Shown here: piece by piece, positions 43,936 to 52,424 of the stretch
Layout of the letters: every line of letters begins with the position of its first letter
Numbering within the stretch: the stretch's first letter is position 1
Source of the DNA: Dorea sp. D27
GTDB lineage: Bacteria; Bacillota; Clostridia; Lachnospirales; Lachnospiraceae
Length of the DNA: 64,000 bases
Reading direction: 5' to 3'
NCBI RefSeq assembly: GCF_001185345.1
Contig: NZ_KQ236744.1
Span: forward strand, 191,557-255,556
Notes under the pieces: generated by a model
Databases searched by the model: none
What the model was told of the DNA's origin: nothing
The model's input: only the letters and a program-made list of their open reading frames with translations
Position numbers and translations under genes: made by a program

Positions 43936-44301
43936 ATGAATGAAAATGGTTACCGCCAGTACAAAGAGCAGTCCGTCATGACCATGACAAAAGGAGAGCT
44001 GCTGCTTCTGCTCTATGATGAACTGCTGAAGAGGCTGAAAAGGGCTGAGCTGGCACTGGATACGAAAAATTATGTACTGTTTGAACAGTCGGCGGGCCGC
44101 TCGGTGGAAATCGTCCAGTATCTGAAAGATACGCTGAACTATGAGTATACGCTGAGCAGAGAACTTTCCAGCCTTTATGACTTCTTTTTGTATGAGCTGA
44201 GCAGGCTGAAAGCGGGGAGGAAAAAAGAGATAATCCGGGAACTGCAGCCGCTGATCAAGGATTTGCGGGATACATTTGCGGAGGCGGAGAAGGCGGTATG
44301 A
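43936..44301 (+). CDS. fliS: Flagellin export chaperone FliS
   Basis: Binds the flagellin C-terminus before export. The 121-aa helical protein begins MNENGYRQYKEQSVMTMTKG and has ELLLLLYDELLKRLKRAELA, a standard FliS core. It lies 21 bases after fliD and overlaps the next gene by four bases (ATGA). Confidence 0.94.
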   Translation: MNENGYRQYKEQSVMTMTKGELLLLLYDELLKRLKRAELALDTKNYVLFEQSAGRSVEIVQYLKDTLNYEYTLSRELSSLYDFFLYELSRLKAGRKKEIIRELQPLIKDLRDTFAEAEKAV

Positions 44302-44714
44302 GCGGGGAGTATATAGATGGCCTTCTTAAGGAGGTTATAAAGGAGCTGAAAGTTAAATTCAGACATATGGATGAGATATGCCGTCTGACGAGAGAGCTGG
44401 CGGACGGCCTGTCCAGAGATGACAAGGTGACGGCCCAGATGGTGCTTGATATGCGGGGGAAAGAGCTGGAGGCGGCAGTGGCGTGTGACCGGAACATCCA
44501 GATTTATCTTGCCAGCGTGCAGGAAGAGGATATGCACAGACTTTCCAATCTGCTTGACGGCAGGCTTAAAGAGACGCAGCTTCCAGATTCGGACATGTGG
44601 AGAGAAGCGGCTGACATTGTGGAAAAAACAAAGAACATCTGGCAGCAGACAATGGAGATAGACCGGGTGACGAGCAAACGCCTGGCAGGCAGCGATTCCT
44701 ATTATAAGCAATAA
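44298..44714 (+). CDS. FliT/FlgN-like helical protein, putative chaperone
   Basis: Not firmly recognised. The 138-aa product is entirely helical and charged, without signal or membrane segment, with heptad-like stretches (about 5–60 and 80–130). Its place directly after fliD-fliS, the usual fliT position, and size suggest a FliT-type chaperone for FliD. Sequence match by eye is weak. A terminator follows. Confidence 0.55.
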   Translation: MSGEYIDGLLKEVIKELKVKFRHMDEICRLTRELADGLSRDDKVTAQMVLDMRGKELEAAVACDRNIQIYLASVQEEDMHRLSNLLDGRLKETQLPDSDMWREAADIVEKTKNIWQQTMEIDRVTSKRLAGSDSYYKQ

Positions 44715-44715
44715 G

Positions 44716-44760
44716 AAAACCTTTGGAGCAATACAGGCGTGTACTGCTTCAAAGGATTTT
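44716..44760 (+). terminator. Bidirectional terminator after fliD-fliS operon
   Basis: A long imperfect stem pairs AAAACCTTTGGAGCAATAC with GTACTGCTTCAAAGGATTTT around loop AGGCGT. It ends in TTTTT on the plus strand and starts with AAAA, giving a U-run for the minus strand as well. It serves both the fliS side and the converging C39-like gene. Confidence 0.85.
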
Positions 44761-44761
44761 T

Positions 44762-45448
44762 CTATGGTTTGGAAAGCACCCATACCGGTCCGCCGTCTCT
44801 TGCGGTTTTCGACAGCTGGCTTATAAGTGTTTCGGCAGCCCAGGTCACAGAAGACCGCTCCGGGCTCGCAGGGTCGGCAATCAGGATACATCCGCTGCTG
44901 TCATAACCGTAGGCGACGATAAAATGGCCCGTATCCGAAAAGTCTCCGGGTCCCATGAGCAGCACGAGCAGCTTGTCCGCAGACAGTACCATGCGCAGAG
45001 AATCCGGTGTAATGGCCGCAAGCTTTTCTGCTTTCAGCCCGTAGCTTTCAGCGCCCCGGGGAATAAGCCCGTGGACAGAGCCCCTGCCGGGAGAAAAATA
45101 TCCGTTGGCGTATGACCACTTGGCGGTATCTACCGGTGAGACGCTCTGCCCCGTCAGTGAAGTGACTGCGATAGCGAGTGCAGTCGGGCCACATCCATAA
45201 GACGCCATGGGATCCCGCCCCCCGTACAGGTAGCCCGCCCAGGACGGATCGCTCTGGCTGTACATGGCGACAGGCATGCTGCAGCCGCTGTCGGATACAA
45301 CCACCGGGGATTCTGCGTCAGCAGGTACTGCCGTACCGGCAGGCGCCGAACCGGCTTCGGAAGGAAAGGTTCCGGCCGAAGCCGACAAGGGCATGCTGCA
45401 TAGAGCTGTGACACAGCAAACGGAAAGAACACGGGAAAAAGTCTTCAT
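44762..45448 (-). CDS. Secreted C39-like cysteine peptidase
   Basis: Exported papain-fold protein of 228 aa. The start at 45448 is chosen for its GGAGG site and the signal peptide MKTFSRVLSVCCVTALCSMP ending at SASA. A short Ala/Pro-rich region follows, then the peptidase C39-like domain (about 60–228): Gln in AMYSQSDPSW, catalytic Cys in YGCGPTALAIA, His in GHFIVAYGYD and an Asp in ADPASPE. No ABC bacteriocin exporter is nearby, so it is not a classic bacteriocin processor. A FliA-like promoter lies 37 bases upstream, which together with its place in the cluster suggests expression with late flagellar genes. Substrate unknown. Confidence 0.85.
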   Translation of the reverse strand: MKTFSRVLSVCCVTALCSMPLSASAGTFPSEAGSAPAGTAVPADAESPVVVSDSGCSMPVAMYSQSDPSWAGYLYGGRDPMASYGCGPTALAIAVTSLTGQSVSPVDTAKWSYANGYFSPGRGSVHGLIPRGAESYGLKAEKLAAITPDSLRMVLSADKLLVLLMGPGDFSDTGHFIVAYGYDSSGCILIADPASPERSSVTWAAETLISQLSKTARDGGPVWVLSKP

Positions 45449-45484
45449 ACGGACGACCTCCTTCAATGAATGATACATATCTAT

Positions 45485-45511
45485 ATATCGGTATATAATG
45501 AGGAAAAATAA
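45485..45511 (-). promoter_or_regulatory. Candidate sigma-28 promoter of the C39-like peptidase gene
   Basis: Minus-strand TTATTTTT – 11 bases – ACCGATAT: seven of eight positions match in the -10, five of eight in the -35, with the same form as the cheA promoter. It overlaps the region upstream of the plus-strand ABC gene, where a TATAAT (45494–45499) also occurs. Confidence 0.45.
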
Positions 45512-45514
45512 GAA

Positions 45515-46267
45515 ATGCAGAAGGAAATAAAGTTTAATCATGTGACGAAGATATTCGGCCAGGACACTATCGGCCTGGAAGATGCCTCTTTTGAAATAGA
45601 ACATGGTGAGTTTGTATTTATCGTAGGCAGAAGCGGCTCGGGAAAGAGTACGCTGCTCAAGCTTCTGAGCGCCCAGCTGTTCCCCACGTCAGGGGAAATA
45701 TGGGTGGGCGGCTGTGAGACAGGGCGCCTGACAAATAACCAGCTGCCCTATTACCGCAGGCAGTTTGGCATAATGGAGGCGGAGCTTGGCCTGCTGAACG
45801 ACCGGAATGTATATCAAAATATCAGCCTTGCCATGTATGCCACGGAACAGCCGCGGCATCTCATAAAGAAGAGGGTAGAGCAGACGCTGTCAACCGTAGG
45901 CATCGCCCACAGGGCGCATGCCCGTCCGGGAGAACTGTCGGTAGGAGAGGCGGCCCGGGCGCTGCTTGCAAGGGCTATCGTCATGAATCCCAAAATTATG
46001 GTTGTCGATGAGCCCACCGCGAACTTAAGCCCGGGCGCCGCCTGGGATATGATGTGCCTGCTGGATGAACTCAACAGGCTCGGCGTGACTATGATTGTTG
46101 CAAGCCATTCGAGAGAGCTCGTCTCTATCATGAAGAAAAGGGTGATAACGCTTGTGGCGGGGGCCGTAGCCGGAGATGAAAAGAAAGCGATCTATGATTT
46201 GAAGAGGATGGACATATTTGAGGAGAAAAGGATAGTTCATGAGCGAGCAAAGAATAAGAAATTATGA
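45515..46267 (+). CDS. FtsE-like ABC ATPase with degenerate signature motif
   Basis: A 250-aa ATP-binding subunit of the FtsE/LolD group. Walker A GRSGSGKSTLLKLL (about residue 38), Walker B IMVVDEPTANL and the switch His (VASHSRELV) are intact. The ABC signature reads LSVGEAARALLA in place of LSGGQ, which may alter ATPase control. No ftsX or other permease is adjacent. Instead the next gene, overlapping by 29 bases, is a nucleotidyltransferase-like protein. Lying between flagellar operons, the pair may work on motility or cell-wall control, but function is unknown. Confidence 0.85.
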   Translation: MQKEIKFNHVTKIFGQDTIGLEDASFEIEHGEFVFIVGRSGSGKSTLLKLLSAQLFPTSGEIWVGGCETGRLTNNQLPYYRRQFGIMEAELGLLNDRNVYQNISLAMYATEQPRHLIKKRVEQTLSTVGIAHRAHARPGELSVGEAARALLARAIVMNPKIMVVDEPTANLSPGAAWDMMCLLDELNRLGVTMIVASHSRELVSIMKKRVITLVAGAVAGDEKKAIYDLKRMDIFEEKRIVHERAKNKKL

Positions 46268-47564
46268 AGTGAAATGCCTGCTTCAGCTGTTGGAAACATT
46301 AATCAACGGAGACGAGATTCCAAAGTGGAATAAACAGCCCGAGTGGGGAAGCCTGTACAAGCTATCGGATTATCATGGTGTGGCGAATATGATATACTAT
46401 GCGGTAATCGGCATGGAGGGAGAAAAGCTGGCTCCGTGGAAGCCTAAATTTGAAGAACGGTTCCACCAGGCAGTGCTGGCAGAGGAGAGATATTCCTCCG
46501 CAGTGCCCGAATTGCTGGAACTGATGGAAGAATGGAAGATACACACGGTTGTCCTCCAGGAATACCGGATGCGCTCCTATTATCCCCAACAGGATATGAG
46601 AGCGCTCAAATGCGTCAGGCTATTGACAGAAAAAGGGAAAGAGGATAAGGTCAGCGAGGTGATGGCCTACCTGGACTATGAGAAGAAGGAATCCAGGACA
46701 GAAGGGGAGGCCTGGTATTACAAAGTTCCGGGCGTTATGGCTGTCATAAGGTCGGAACTTCCCTTTACGAACAAGAAGATGCAGAAATACTTTGCCATAC
46801 CGGTCAAAAGCTATGAGAAAGAGAAAGACCACAGATATATACATACCTTTATTCCTGAGGAGTATTATATCCATATCATAGGCTGCGCTGCCGAGAATTA
46901 CGCGCGGGGCAGCCTGGATATACGGGACATGGCTGATTTATGGCTCTATTATCTGAAGGTATACAAAGACCTGGACTGGAAGGTGATCAATAAGGAGCTG
47001 GAATATCTAAAGCTCGAGGAGTTCCACATGTATCTGATACAGCTTGCGGCATACTGGTTCGGAGGTATGGTCTTTCCGGAAAATGACGTGGTGTTTGATG
47101 CGATGGAGAAATATATTCTGACAAAAGGAGTGCAGGGGAGGAAAATCAGCGCAACTCTGCTCCCGCTCGTAAAAGAGGTGGCGGATTTTTACAAAAAAGA
47201 TCTCAGAAGAAAACGAAGGGAACAGATTCTGGACTGGGCCTTCCCGCATATGGACTATATGGACACGATGTTTCCGTCCCTTCACAGAATGCGGTGGCTT
47301 CTCCCTGTCTGCTGGCTTCTGAGGCTTGGGCGGATGGGGAGGCAGCAGGCTTATCTTGCGGCGGCCAAACGAATCAGGAAAATCTGCCGTGCGTGGACTG
47401 CGTTCTGGCGTCCGAAGGCAGAGGCAGTACGCAATGCTATCGACCCAAAGAAAGAATACGTGGAGAGAAAAATCAGGAACTTCCGGCGCAGGAGCTTCGG
47501 ATTTGCAGAAGATGTCCGTCTGGAACTGAGAAAACAGATGCAAAAGTTAAAGAGAAAACCTTAA
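46239..47564 (+). CDS. Nucleotidyltransferase-fold protein (NTP_transf_5-like), probably degenerate
   Basis: A 441-aa soluble protein resembling the uncharacterised nucleotidyltransferase family in layout: LQLLETLINGDEIP at the start, YHGVANMIYYAVIG, VVLQEYRMRSYYPQQDMRAL near residue 105 where active members have LKG...YP...R..D.D, and later RDMADLWLYYLKVYKDLDW. The paired metal-binding Asp residues appear missing, so catalysis is doubtful. The C-terminus (about 320–441) is highly basic. It overlaps the FtsE-like gene and precedes flgM. Identity is moderate; role unknown. Confidence 0.6.
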   Translation: MSEQRIRNYEVKCLLQLLETLINGDEIPKWNKQPEWGSLYKLSDYHGVANMIYYAVIGMEGEKLAPWKPKFEERFHQAVLAEERYSSAVPELLELMEEWKIHTVVLQEYRMRSYYPQQDMRALKCVRLLTEKGKEDKVSEVMAYLDYEKKESRTEGEAWYYKVPGVMAVIRSELPFTNKKMQKYFAIPVKSYEKEKDHRYIHTFIPEEYYIHIIGCAAENYARGSLDIRDMADLWLYYLKVYKDLDWKVINKELEYLKLEEFHMYLIQLAAYWFGGMVFPENDVVFDAMEKYILTKGVQGRKISATLLPLVKEVADFYKKDLRRKRREQILDWAFPHMDYMDTMFPSLHRMRWLLPVCWLLRLGRMGRQQAYLAAAKRIRKICRAWTAFWRPKAEAVRNAIDPKKEYVERKIRNFRRRSFGFAEDVRLELRKQMQKLKRKP

Positions 47565-47587
47565 TATTCATACTTGAATGACGATAA
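47561..47587 (+). promoter_or_regulatory. Candidate sigma-28 promoter of flgM operon
   Basis: TTAATATT – 11 bases – GACGATAA, one base off the perfect -10, 46 bases before the flgM start and overlapping the previous stop codon. In Bacillus the flgM operon also has a SigD promoter, which makes an autoregulatory loop; here this is inference. Confidence 0.45.
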
Positions 47588-47633
47588 TCTAAATATACAG
47601 AAGTTTATTCAGATATGGAAGGAGGCAGCGGAT

Positions 47634-47960
47634 ATGGGTATTTCAATCGACAGCAACAATCTATCGAATCATTATATAAATAAGCTCGCTCAGACAGCCC
47701 AGGAGAGCAGGGCAGTCCAGAATGAGAAAGGGGACAGGAACTTTGACGAGATTCTGATTACCGCCAACAGCAGACAGATTGAGGAAAAGAAAATAACAGA
47801 GAATCTGACACAGAAGACGATGCATGAGATACAGATGACAACACCTCCGGAAAAAATAGAAGCATTGAAGAAAGCCGTTTCAGAAGGAAGATATGAAGTG
47901 GACGCGGATGCGGCAGCTTCGAGAATCCTCCTGCAGAAGGGAGAATACGCCGATGAATGA
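47634..47960 (+). CDS. flgM: Anti-sigma-28 factor FlgM
   Basis: Binds and inhibits FliA until exported through the finished hook. From the ATG at 47634 (GGAAGGAGG eight bases upstream) the product has 108 aa, with a disordered front half and the FlgM core near the C-terminus: PPEKIEALKKAVSEGRYEVD then ADAAASRILL. A longer frame from 47574 would run over the promoter and lacks a site. First gene of flgM-flgN-flgK-flgL-yviE-fliW-csrA; overlaps flgN by eight bases. Confidence 0.93.
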   Translation: MGISIDSNNLSNHYINKLAQTAQESRAVQNEKGDRNFDEILITANSRQIEEKKITENLTQKTMHEIQMTTPPEKIEALKKAVSEGRYEVDADAAASRILLQKGEYADE

Positions 47961-48402
47961 GTTCAGCAAGATATTAGAAGAACTAATTACCTTATTCCAG
48001 GAACTGACATCGATAGAGAACATCAAGCTGAATGCGGGGAGAACGAACCAGGTATCCGCGGTAGAAGAATGTATGACGAAGGAGCAGTCCCTCGTCATGC
48101 GTCTCAAGGGGCTGGACAAGGCACGTGAGAAGAAGCAGGAGGAACTTGGGTTCGGCGGCATGCGTTTTCAGGAGATATTGGACCGTTTCTCAGGGGCGGA
48201 GAAGGAAGAGCTCCTCAGGCTGTTCGAGTCTCTGAGCCGGGAGATCCAGATGTTCCAGGAAGTAAGCGAAGATGCGGCCCGGATGATAGAAGTGAATATC
48301 CGTCAGCTGGACAAGGAGATTCAGAAGAGGGAAGGCCAGCGATACGAAAACAGTGGAAAAGAGCTGAAACAGGAAAAGCACATGACAGACCGAAGCGTTT
48401 AG
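47953..48402 (+). CDS. flgN: Flagellar chaperone FlgN
   Basis: Export chaperone for the hook-filament junction proteins FlgK and FlgL. The 149-aa protein is a long charged helix bundle: MNEFSKILEELITLFQELTS at the start, then the VEECMTKEQSLVMRLKGLDK segment typical of FlgN. The ATG at 47953 overlaps the flgM end, with AAGGGAG upstream. Position before flgK supports the call. Confidence 0.9.
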   Translation: MNEFSKILEELITLFQELTSIENIKLNAGRTNQVSAVEECMTKEQSLVMRLKGLDKAREKKQEELGFGGMRFQEILDRFSGAEKEELLRLFESLSREIQMFQEVSEDAARMIEVNIRQLDKEIQKREGQRYENSGKELKQEKHMTDRSV

Positions 48403-48423
48403 AATATAAGGGAGGACAGCAGA

Positions 48424-49965
48424 ATGATACGTTCAACATTTGGCGGATTTACAATGGCACAGCAGGCATTAAATGCCAACCAGCGGGCAATTGACGTTGC
48501 GGGCCAGAACTTATCAAATATAAATACACCGGGGTATACGAGGCAGCGTCTCGATCTGGCAAGCATCTCGCCGGTGGGGGCCAGCTACAGCAGCTCTGTC
48601 TTCGACTGTAAAGTCGGCCAGGGGGTCATGATGAAAGGTATCACACAGATCAGGGATCCGTTTCTGGATATCCAGTACAGGAACCAGATAACGAAGGTGG
48701 GTACCGCAGACGCCACAGACGAGATACTCAGCAGAATAGGGGAAATCTTTGACGAGACAGACAGCGCCGCTGTCCGGGAGGCATTCAACGACGTCATTTC
48801 GCAGCTTAAGAATCTGGCAACGCCTCAGAATGCAGGAGAGAGCAGCATGGACAGGCTCGTGCGCTCTTCTTTTGAGACACTCATTAACGCCATCCATCAA
48901 AAAGCCACTGCATTGGATGATCTAGAGGCAGAGATGATAAAAAAGATGGAGGACTCCATCATCCCGAATATCAATTCCTGCCTGGAGCAGATAAAGAACC
49001 TGAACGAAGAGATCAAAAACAGCCAGGTACTTGGGAATCCGGCACTTGAGCTTCAGGATACGCGTAACCAGCTGCTGGACGACCTCGCTACATATCTTCC
49101 GATAAAGGTGACGTATAAGACCGATACTTCAAGCGGGGAAAAAGTAGACCTGCTGGAAGTCACGTTCAAAGACAGTGCAGGGGCGACGCACACGCTCATC
49201 TCAGATACGAAGGCGGGAAAATTCAGCTTTGACAGCACGGGAGGGATTCCTGTATCGGTGGAGGTGACGGATGCCCTTAACCCGGCGGCGGCGACCGATA
49301 TTACGAATCTCATCCAGAACGGGGTGCTGAAAGGCAATCTAGACATGCTGAACAAAGCAGAGATATTTGACGGCACGGACATAAAAGGCATCGGATATTA
49401 CAGAGGCATGTTTGACGCATTTGTGAACAAGATGGCCACTGTGCTGAATGACCTGAACGGGGATCCGCTGTTTGAAAAGAGTGACGGCAGCGGTGCCGGG
49501 CAGCCGTTTACAGCGTCCAACATCAAGATATCGGACGGATGGATGAACGGAACCGTAGCGATTAAAAAATCGGACGGAACCGGAGGGACAGACCCGTCTA
49601 CGGCTTATGCGAATGTGCAGCTTATGATCAACGCGCTTATCAGCGACAAGCAGACCTTTACGATAAAAGACACTGGCGGGGCAGATATCACGATATTCCA
49701 GGGCACGGTTCAGAACTGTTTTGACAATATACAGGATGTACAGGCCATTGAGAGAAAGGCTTCTTCTTCCATACTGGATAACCACCTCACGGTGCTGAAC
49801 CAGATTGCAGACTCGAGAGACGCGGTATCCGGCGTCAACATGGATGAAGAAGTGATGGACCTGATGCGGTACCATCAGTCTTACAATGCCGCGTCCAGAC
49901 TTATGACAACGTTGGATGAGATGCTGGACAAGCTGATCAATGATACGGGTGTGGTAGGAAGATAG
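48424..49965 (+). CDS. flgK: Hook-associated protein FlgK (HAP1)
   Basis: First hook–filament junction protein. The N-terminal rod/hook signature RAIDVAGQNLSNINTPGYTR, the long helical stretch (about 80–200) and the C-terminal SGVNMDEEVMDLMRYHQSYN with AASRLMTTLDEMLD are all seen. At 513 aa it is typical. It lies 21 bases after flgN and 14 before flgL. Confidence 0.96.
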   Translation: MIRSTFGGFTMAQQALNANQRAIDVAGQNLSNINTPGYTRQRLDLASISPVGASYSSSVFDCKVGQGVMMKGITQIRDPFLDIQYRNQITKVGTADATDEILSRIGEIFDETDSAAVREAFNDVISQLKNLATPQNAGESSMDRLVRSSFETLINAIHQKATALDDLEAEMIKKMEDSIIPNINSCLEQIKNLNEEIKNSQVLGNPALELQDTRNQLLDDLATYLPIKVTYKTDTSSGEKVDLLEVTFKDSAGATHTLISDTKAGKFSFDSTGGIPVSVEVTDALNPAAATDITNLIQNGVLKGNLDMLNKAEIFDGTDIKGIGYYRGMFDAFVNKMATVLNDLNGDPLFEKSDGSGAGQPFTASNIKISDGWMNGTVAIKKSDGTGGTDPSTAYANVQLMINALISDKQTFTIKDTGGADITIFQGTVQNCFDNIQDVQAIERKASSSILDNHLTVLNQIADSRDAVSGVNMDEEVMDLMRYHQSYNAASRLMTTLDEMLDKLINDTGVVGR

Positions 49966-49979
49966 CAGGAGGTAGCAAG

Positions 49980-50972
49980 ATGCGTATAACGACAAATATG
50001 ATTAGAAGAAACTATCAGAATAATCTGAATTCTACTTTGAGCGGACTTGAAAAGGCACGCAGGCAGGCAGAGACCGGCAGGCGGTTCAGCAAATCATATG
50101 AAGACCCTTCTGCGGCGGCCAGAGCGACAATACTGGAAAACAGGTATGCCAGAAACAGCGACTACAGGAATGCGGTGGAGGATACGATGAAGTGGCAGGA
50201 TACCCAGGAGGATGTCCTCATGCAGCTGAGCAATGTCGCAAAAGAAGTGAATAAGAACTACGGCGTGGAAGCTGTCTCAGGCACAAATGCGAGCGTGCGG
50301 GATACATATGCGGCCACATTCCGTGAGATGCAGAAATCTATGGTCTATGCCCTGAACACAAAATTCGGCAACGTATTCGCGATGGCAGGCTCCGACGGAC
50401 AGAACGCGCCGTTCGAGCTAAAGGACGACGGGACGGTTACGTACCGGGGGCTTGATGTTAATGATCCGGCCAATGCCGCTGAGCTTGAAAAGCTTACAAA
50501 AGAGCACTCATATATAGACCTTGGATTCGGACTCACCTTTTCGGGAGGAGAAATCGTGTCATCCAGCGCATTTGACGCTGCCTTTCCGGGAATAAAGGCA
50601 GTAGGGTTCGGACAGGAGGATGACGGGACAAGCAAAAACATGATTGTGCTCATGGGGCAGATGGCAGACGTGCTGGATGCAGATGAATTTGACAAGGAGG
50701 CTTATGAGAAGCTCTGGACGCAGTTTGACAAGGGTGCGGGAGATATACAGAACTGCCTGACCGAGATAGGTACGAAGACAAAGCTTCTTACCTCTACGCA
50801 GCAGCGTCTGGATAATGAGAAGCTCAATATAACGACGCAATTTGACAGCACGGTAAATATTAATGAAGCAGAAGCGCTGATGAACTTTTCTTATGCCCAA
50901 TACGTGTACAATGTTGCATTGAAAATTGGAACGAGCCTGTTGTCAAACTCTCTGCTTGATTTTATGAAGTAA
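49980..50972 (+). CDS. flgL: Hook-associated protein FlgL (HAP3)
   Basis: Second junction protein, flagellin-like at both ends: MRITTNMIRRNYQNNLNSTL, GRRFSKSYEDPSAAARATIL, and near the C-terminus NEAEALMNFSYAQYVYNVAL. At 330 aa it is typical. AGGAGGTAGC precedes the start. Confidence 0.95.
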   Translation: MRITTNMIRRNYQNNLNSTLSGLEKARRQAETGRRFSKSYEDPSAAARATILENRYARNSDYRNAVEDTMKWQDTQEDVLMQLSNVAKEVNKNYGVEAVSGTNASVRDTYAATFREMQKSMVYALNTKFGNVFAMAGSDGQNAPFELKDDGTVTYRGLDVNDPANAAELEKLTKEHSYIDLGFGLTFSGGEIVSSSAFDAAFPGIKAVGFGQEDDGTSKNMIVLMGQMADVLDADEFDKEAYEKLWTQFDKGAGDIQNCLTEIGTKTKLLTSTQQRLDNEKLNITTQFDSTVNINEAEALMNFSYAQYVYNVALKIGTSLLSNSLLDFMK

Positions 50973-51003
50973 CATGTATATTGATTTTATGGTGAGGTGA
51001 TGG

Positions 51004-51624
51004 ATGATGAATCAATTACTTAAAATTACGACGATACCAATCGAGTATGAACTGAAGATTAATAACGCGAAGCTGGAGCGCAGAAACGGCACGGCAGAGA
51101 TGGAAATCAGCCGCAATGAAGGCGGCATGAGCATCAGGAGCAGGCCGATCCGGCTGCATCTGGATACATATGAGGCGAGGAACTCCGTCGTACCTACCAC
51201 GAAGACCTCGATAAGCGAGTCCGCACAAAAGGGGAAACAGGCGGCCTACCAGGCTACCGCCCAGTTCGCGAAGGAGGGGCAGCTATTGCTGAAGACCAAA
51301 ATAGGTGAGGGCGGCGAAGCGCTGCGGTCCATGTTCGAACAGAGGACCGCATTGCCGACCGGACAGTTCCAGATGGGATTTGTCCCGACAACGGGGCCGG
51401 ACATCAACTGGGAGGCGCCTTCACTTTCTATCAGGTACGAGATGGACAAGCTGAACTTCGATATGAAGATTGACAAAGGTGACGTCAAATTCATACCGGG
51501 AACCATTGAGCTTTCCATATCCCAGTACCCGGATGTGGAAATCGAGTATATGGGAGAACCGATATACGTTCCGCCGAGCGCGGCAGCACATTTTACAGGA
51601 GAAGTAGTAGATGTCAGGGCATAG
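51004..51624 (+). CDS. yviE: YviE-like protein (DUF6470 family)
   Basis: Conserved protein of unknown role found between flgL and fliW. The 206-aa product has a beta-rich C-terminal half (SIRYEMDKLNFDMKIDKGDV, then a PGTIELSISQYPDVEIEYMG stretch) and no signal or membrane segment. The gene order flgK-flgL-yviE-fliW-csrA is as in Bacillus subtilis, which supports the name. Confidence 0.85.
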   Translation: MMNQLLKITTIPIEYELKINNAKLERRNGTAEMEISRNEGGMSIRSRPIRLHLDTYEARNSVVPTTKTSISESAQKGKQAAYQATAQFAKEGQLLLKTKIGEGGEALRSMFEQRTALPTGQFQMGFVPTTGPDINWEAPSLSIRYEMDKLNFDMKIDKGDVKFIPGTIELSISQYPDVEIEYMGEPIYVPPSAAAHFTGEVVDVRA

Positions 51625-51651
51625 GCGGATAAGGACAGGGGGAGTAATGGT

Positions 51652-52089
51652 ATGATGGAAGAGAGAGGGAGCAGCTTTCCTTTTGAGAAAGAAGAACTGA
51701 TCAGCTTTGAGGAAGGGCTGTTCGGATTTGAGAACTATAAACATTTCCTGCCGCTTCCTATTACGGAAGACAGTGACGCTGTACTGAATCTGCTCAGCGT
51801 AGAGGATGAGAGCCTGTCCTTTATCATCATGAATCCGTTTCTGCTCATGAACGATTATGCGCCCCGTCTGCCGGATGATATCTATCATAAGCTGGAGGCA
51901 GAGGATGAGGCGGATCTGTCTTTTTATGTCATATGCGTAGTCGGTGACAGCCCGGAAGACAGTACGGTCAACTTCAAGTGCCCGATTGTCGTCAATACGG
52001 TCAGCAGAAAGGCCGTACAGGTCATACTGGAGTCGGATACATACTGCTTCCGCCACACGTTAAAAGACATAGGAAAAGAGGAGGTCTGA
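51652..52089 (+). CDS. fliW: Flagellar assembly factor FliW
   Basis: Binds newly made flagellin or CsrA; when flagellin is exported, free FliW inhibits CsrA and lets flagellin translation proceed. The 145-aa product has the family segments [20 protein letters not shown] and [20 protein letters not shown] plus a [19 protein letters not shown] end. It lies 2 bases before csrA, so the two regulators are made together. Confidence 0.95.
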   Translation: MMEERGSSFPFEKEELISFEEGLFGFENYKHFLPLPITEDSDAVLNLLSVEDESLSFIIMNPFLLMNDYAPRLPDDIYHKLEAEDEADLSFYVICVVGDSPEDSTVNFKCPIVVNTVSRKAVQVILESDTYCFRHTLKDIGKEEV

Positions 52090-52091
52090 AT

Positions 52092-52328
52092 ATGCTTGTC
52101 TTACAGCGCAAAAAAGGAGAGTCGCTCCTATTAGGAGAGGATATTCAGATTTCTGTCGTCGATATCGGTACGGATACGGTCAGGCTTGCGATTGAAGCGC
52201 CGAAAGATGTCAAGATACTCAGAAAAGAACTTGCGGAGGCTGCCATCGTCAACCAGGAAGCGGTAGCAGGACGGGACCAGATACAAAAGATAAAAAGTAT
52301 TCTCAGCTCAGACCGGCATAACGGCTGA
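52092..52328 (+). CDS. csrA: Carbon storage regulator CsrA
   Basis: RNA-binding translational repressor, in this context of flagellin mRNA. The 78-aa product starts [20 protein letters not shown] and continues [20 protein letters not shown] and KILRKEL, with RNA-binding Arg in the family positions (LxxxRK at the start, VRLAI and ILRKE later). The ATG at 52092 follows GAGGTCTGA; the frame is open upstream but overlaps fliW. The gene ends before a terminator. Candidate target site lies at 101–137. Confidence 0.97.
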   Translation: MLVLQRKKGESLLLGEDIQISVVDIGTDTVRLAIEAPKDVKILRKELAEAAIVNQEAVAGRDQIQKIKSILSSDRHNG

Positions 52329-52349
52329 TTTGGCGGGAAATATTAAACT

Positions 52350-52380
52350 GCCTTGGAAACGGCTGTTTCTAAGGCTTTTT
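52350..52380 (+). terminator. Terminator of the flgM–csrA operon
   Basis: GCCTTGGAAAC pairs with GTTTCTAAGGC (one G·U) around loop GGCT and is followed by TTTTT. It lies 21 bases after csrA and rules out the longer upstream start for the next gene. Confidence 0.9.
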
Positions 52381-52424
52381 ATTATTACCGCACAAAGATG
52401 TTTGAGAGTGCAGGAGGTGTCATT

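Noticed and set aside
52353..52424. Upstream extension of the diguanylate cyclase frame.
   Set aside because: It runs through the csrA terminator stem and lacks a ribosome site, whereas ATG at 52425 has GGAGG.
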